Below are positions 64,000 through 64,000 of a DNA stretch of 64,000 bases, piece after piece. The notes under the pieces are model-generated. The model had not been told where the DNA came from. It ran no database searches and saw nothing but the letters and a program-made list of their open reading frames with translations. The stretch spans positions 372,001-436,000 of the forward strand of contig CAXBOO010000001.1 of NCBI GenBank assembly GCA_963977425.1, read 5' to 3'. Each line of letters starts with the position of its first letter. The first letter of the stretch is position 1. The translations under genes and the position numbers were made by a program. Source of the DNA: CAXBOO01 sp963977425 (GTDB taxonomy: Bacteria; Bacteroidota; Bacteroidia; Flavobacteriales_D; Luteibaculaceae).

Positions 64000-64000
64000 C

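Overview
The window reads as a stretch of a Bacteroidota chromosome, most likely a marine or free-living member of the Flavobacteriales. Supporting signs are the low GC content, the recurring TAnnTTTG promoter element just upstream of start codons, the lack of Shine-Dalgarno sequences, a giant secreted protein ending in a type IX secretion (T9SS) type B sorting domain, TonB receptors with carboxypeptidase-like N-terminal domains, and the porG-uppS-bamA-ompH-ompH gene order known from T9SS bacteria. No rRNA, tRNA, CRISPR array, insertion sequence or prophage was seen. Coding density is very high and no gene-free gap exceeds 300 bases.

Layout. 1-1471: hflX (cut by the window edge) behind a small membrane protein. 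1696-7850: two secreted amidohydrolase-like proteins, a lipoprotein and a secreted alpha/beta hydrolase. 7879-13557: biotin cluster bioF-bioD-bioA-ketoacyl synthase, a small membrane protein, and bioB with its own promoter. 13640-14611: a radical SAM/SPASM protein on the minus strand. 14747-19003: an operon of an RND/MMPL exporter, a sugar nucleotidyltransferase and a polyprenyl synthase, then a TerB-like protein. 19514-23159 (minus): an iron-sulfur and redox operon, mrp-nifU-FNR-ferredoxin-epimerase. 23441-26544: a small membrane protein, an alkyltransferase-like protein, trmB, and a divergent glycosyltransferase-DinB pair. 26535-33261: a PhoB/PhoR-like two-component system divergent from a beta-helix-like lipoprotein and a TonB receptor, followed by a MORN-like secreted protein. 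33474-39614: a 2046-residue T9SS adhesin. 39904-43904: sucA-sucB. 43968-46940 (minus): a probable copper-handling group (HYC_CC_PP-like protein, HMA-like protein, TonB receptor). 47016-48490: pdxJ and an esterase. 48571-57546: CBS protein, BamA-like protein, nadK, porG-like, uppS, bamA, two ompH paralogs, murI. 57536-63999: gamma carbonic anhydrase-like protein, nfuA-like protein, mannosyltransferase-dihydroorotase-DUF4296 operon, an epimerase, tyrS, and a partial unknown gene.

Most of the window is core metabolism and envelope biogenesis. The parts most worth a second look are these. The ketoacyl synthase inside the biotin operon may supply the pimeloyl step. The amidohydrolase pair has three amidohydrolase-like modules and only one intact metal site. 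Direct repeats with an 11-bp period and a TTAACA-like core (resembling PhoP/PhoB boxes) lie near the two-component system, most clearly before the MORN-like gene. There are also tight start-site arrangements: trmB and the glycosyltransferase share a start, and murI begins right after a terminator. I did not find a convincing wholly new defence or mobile system.
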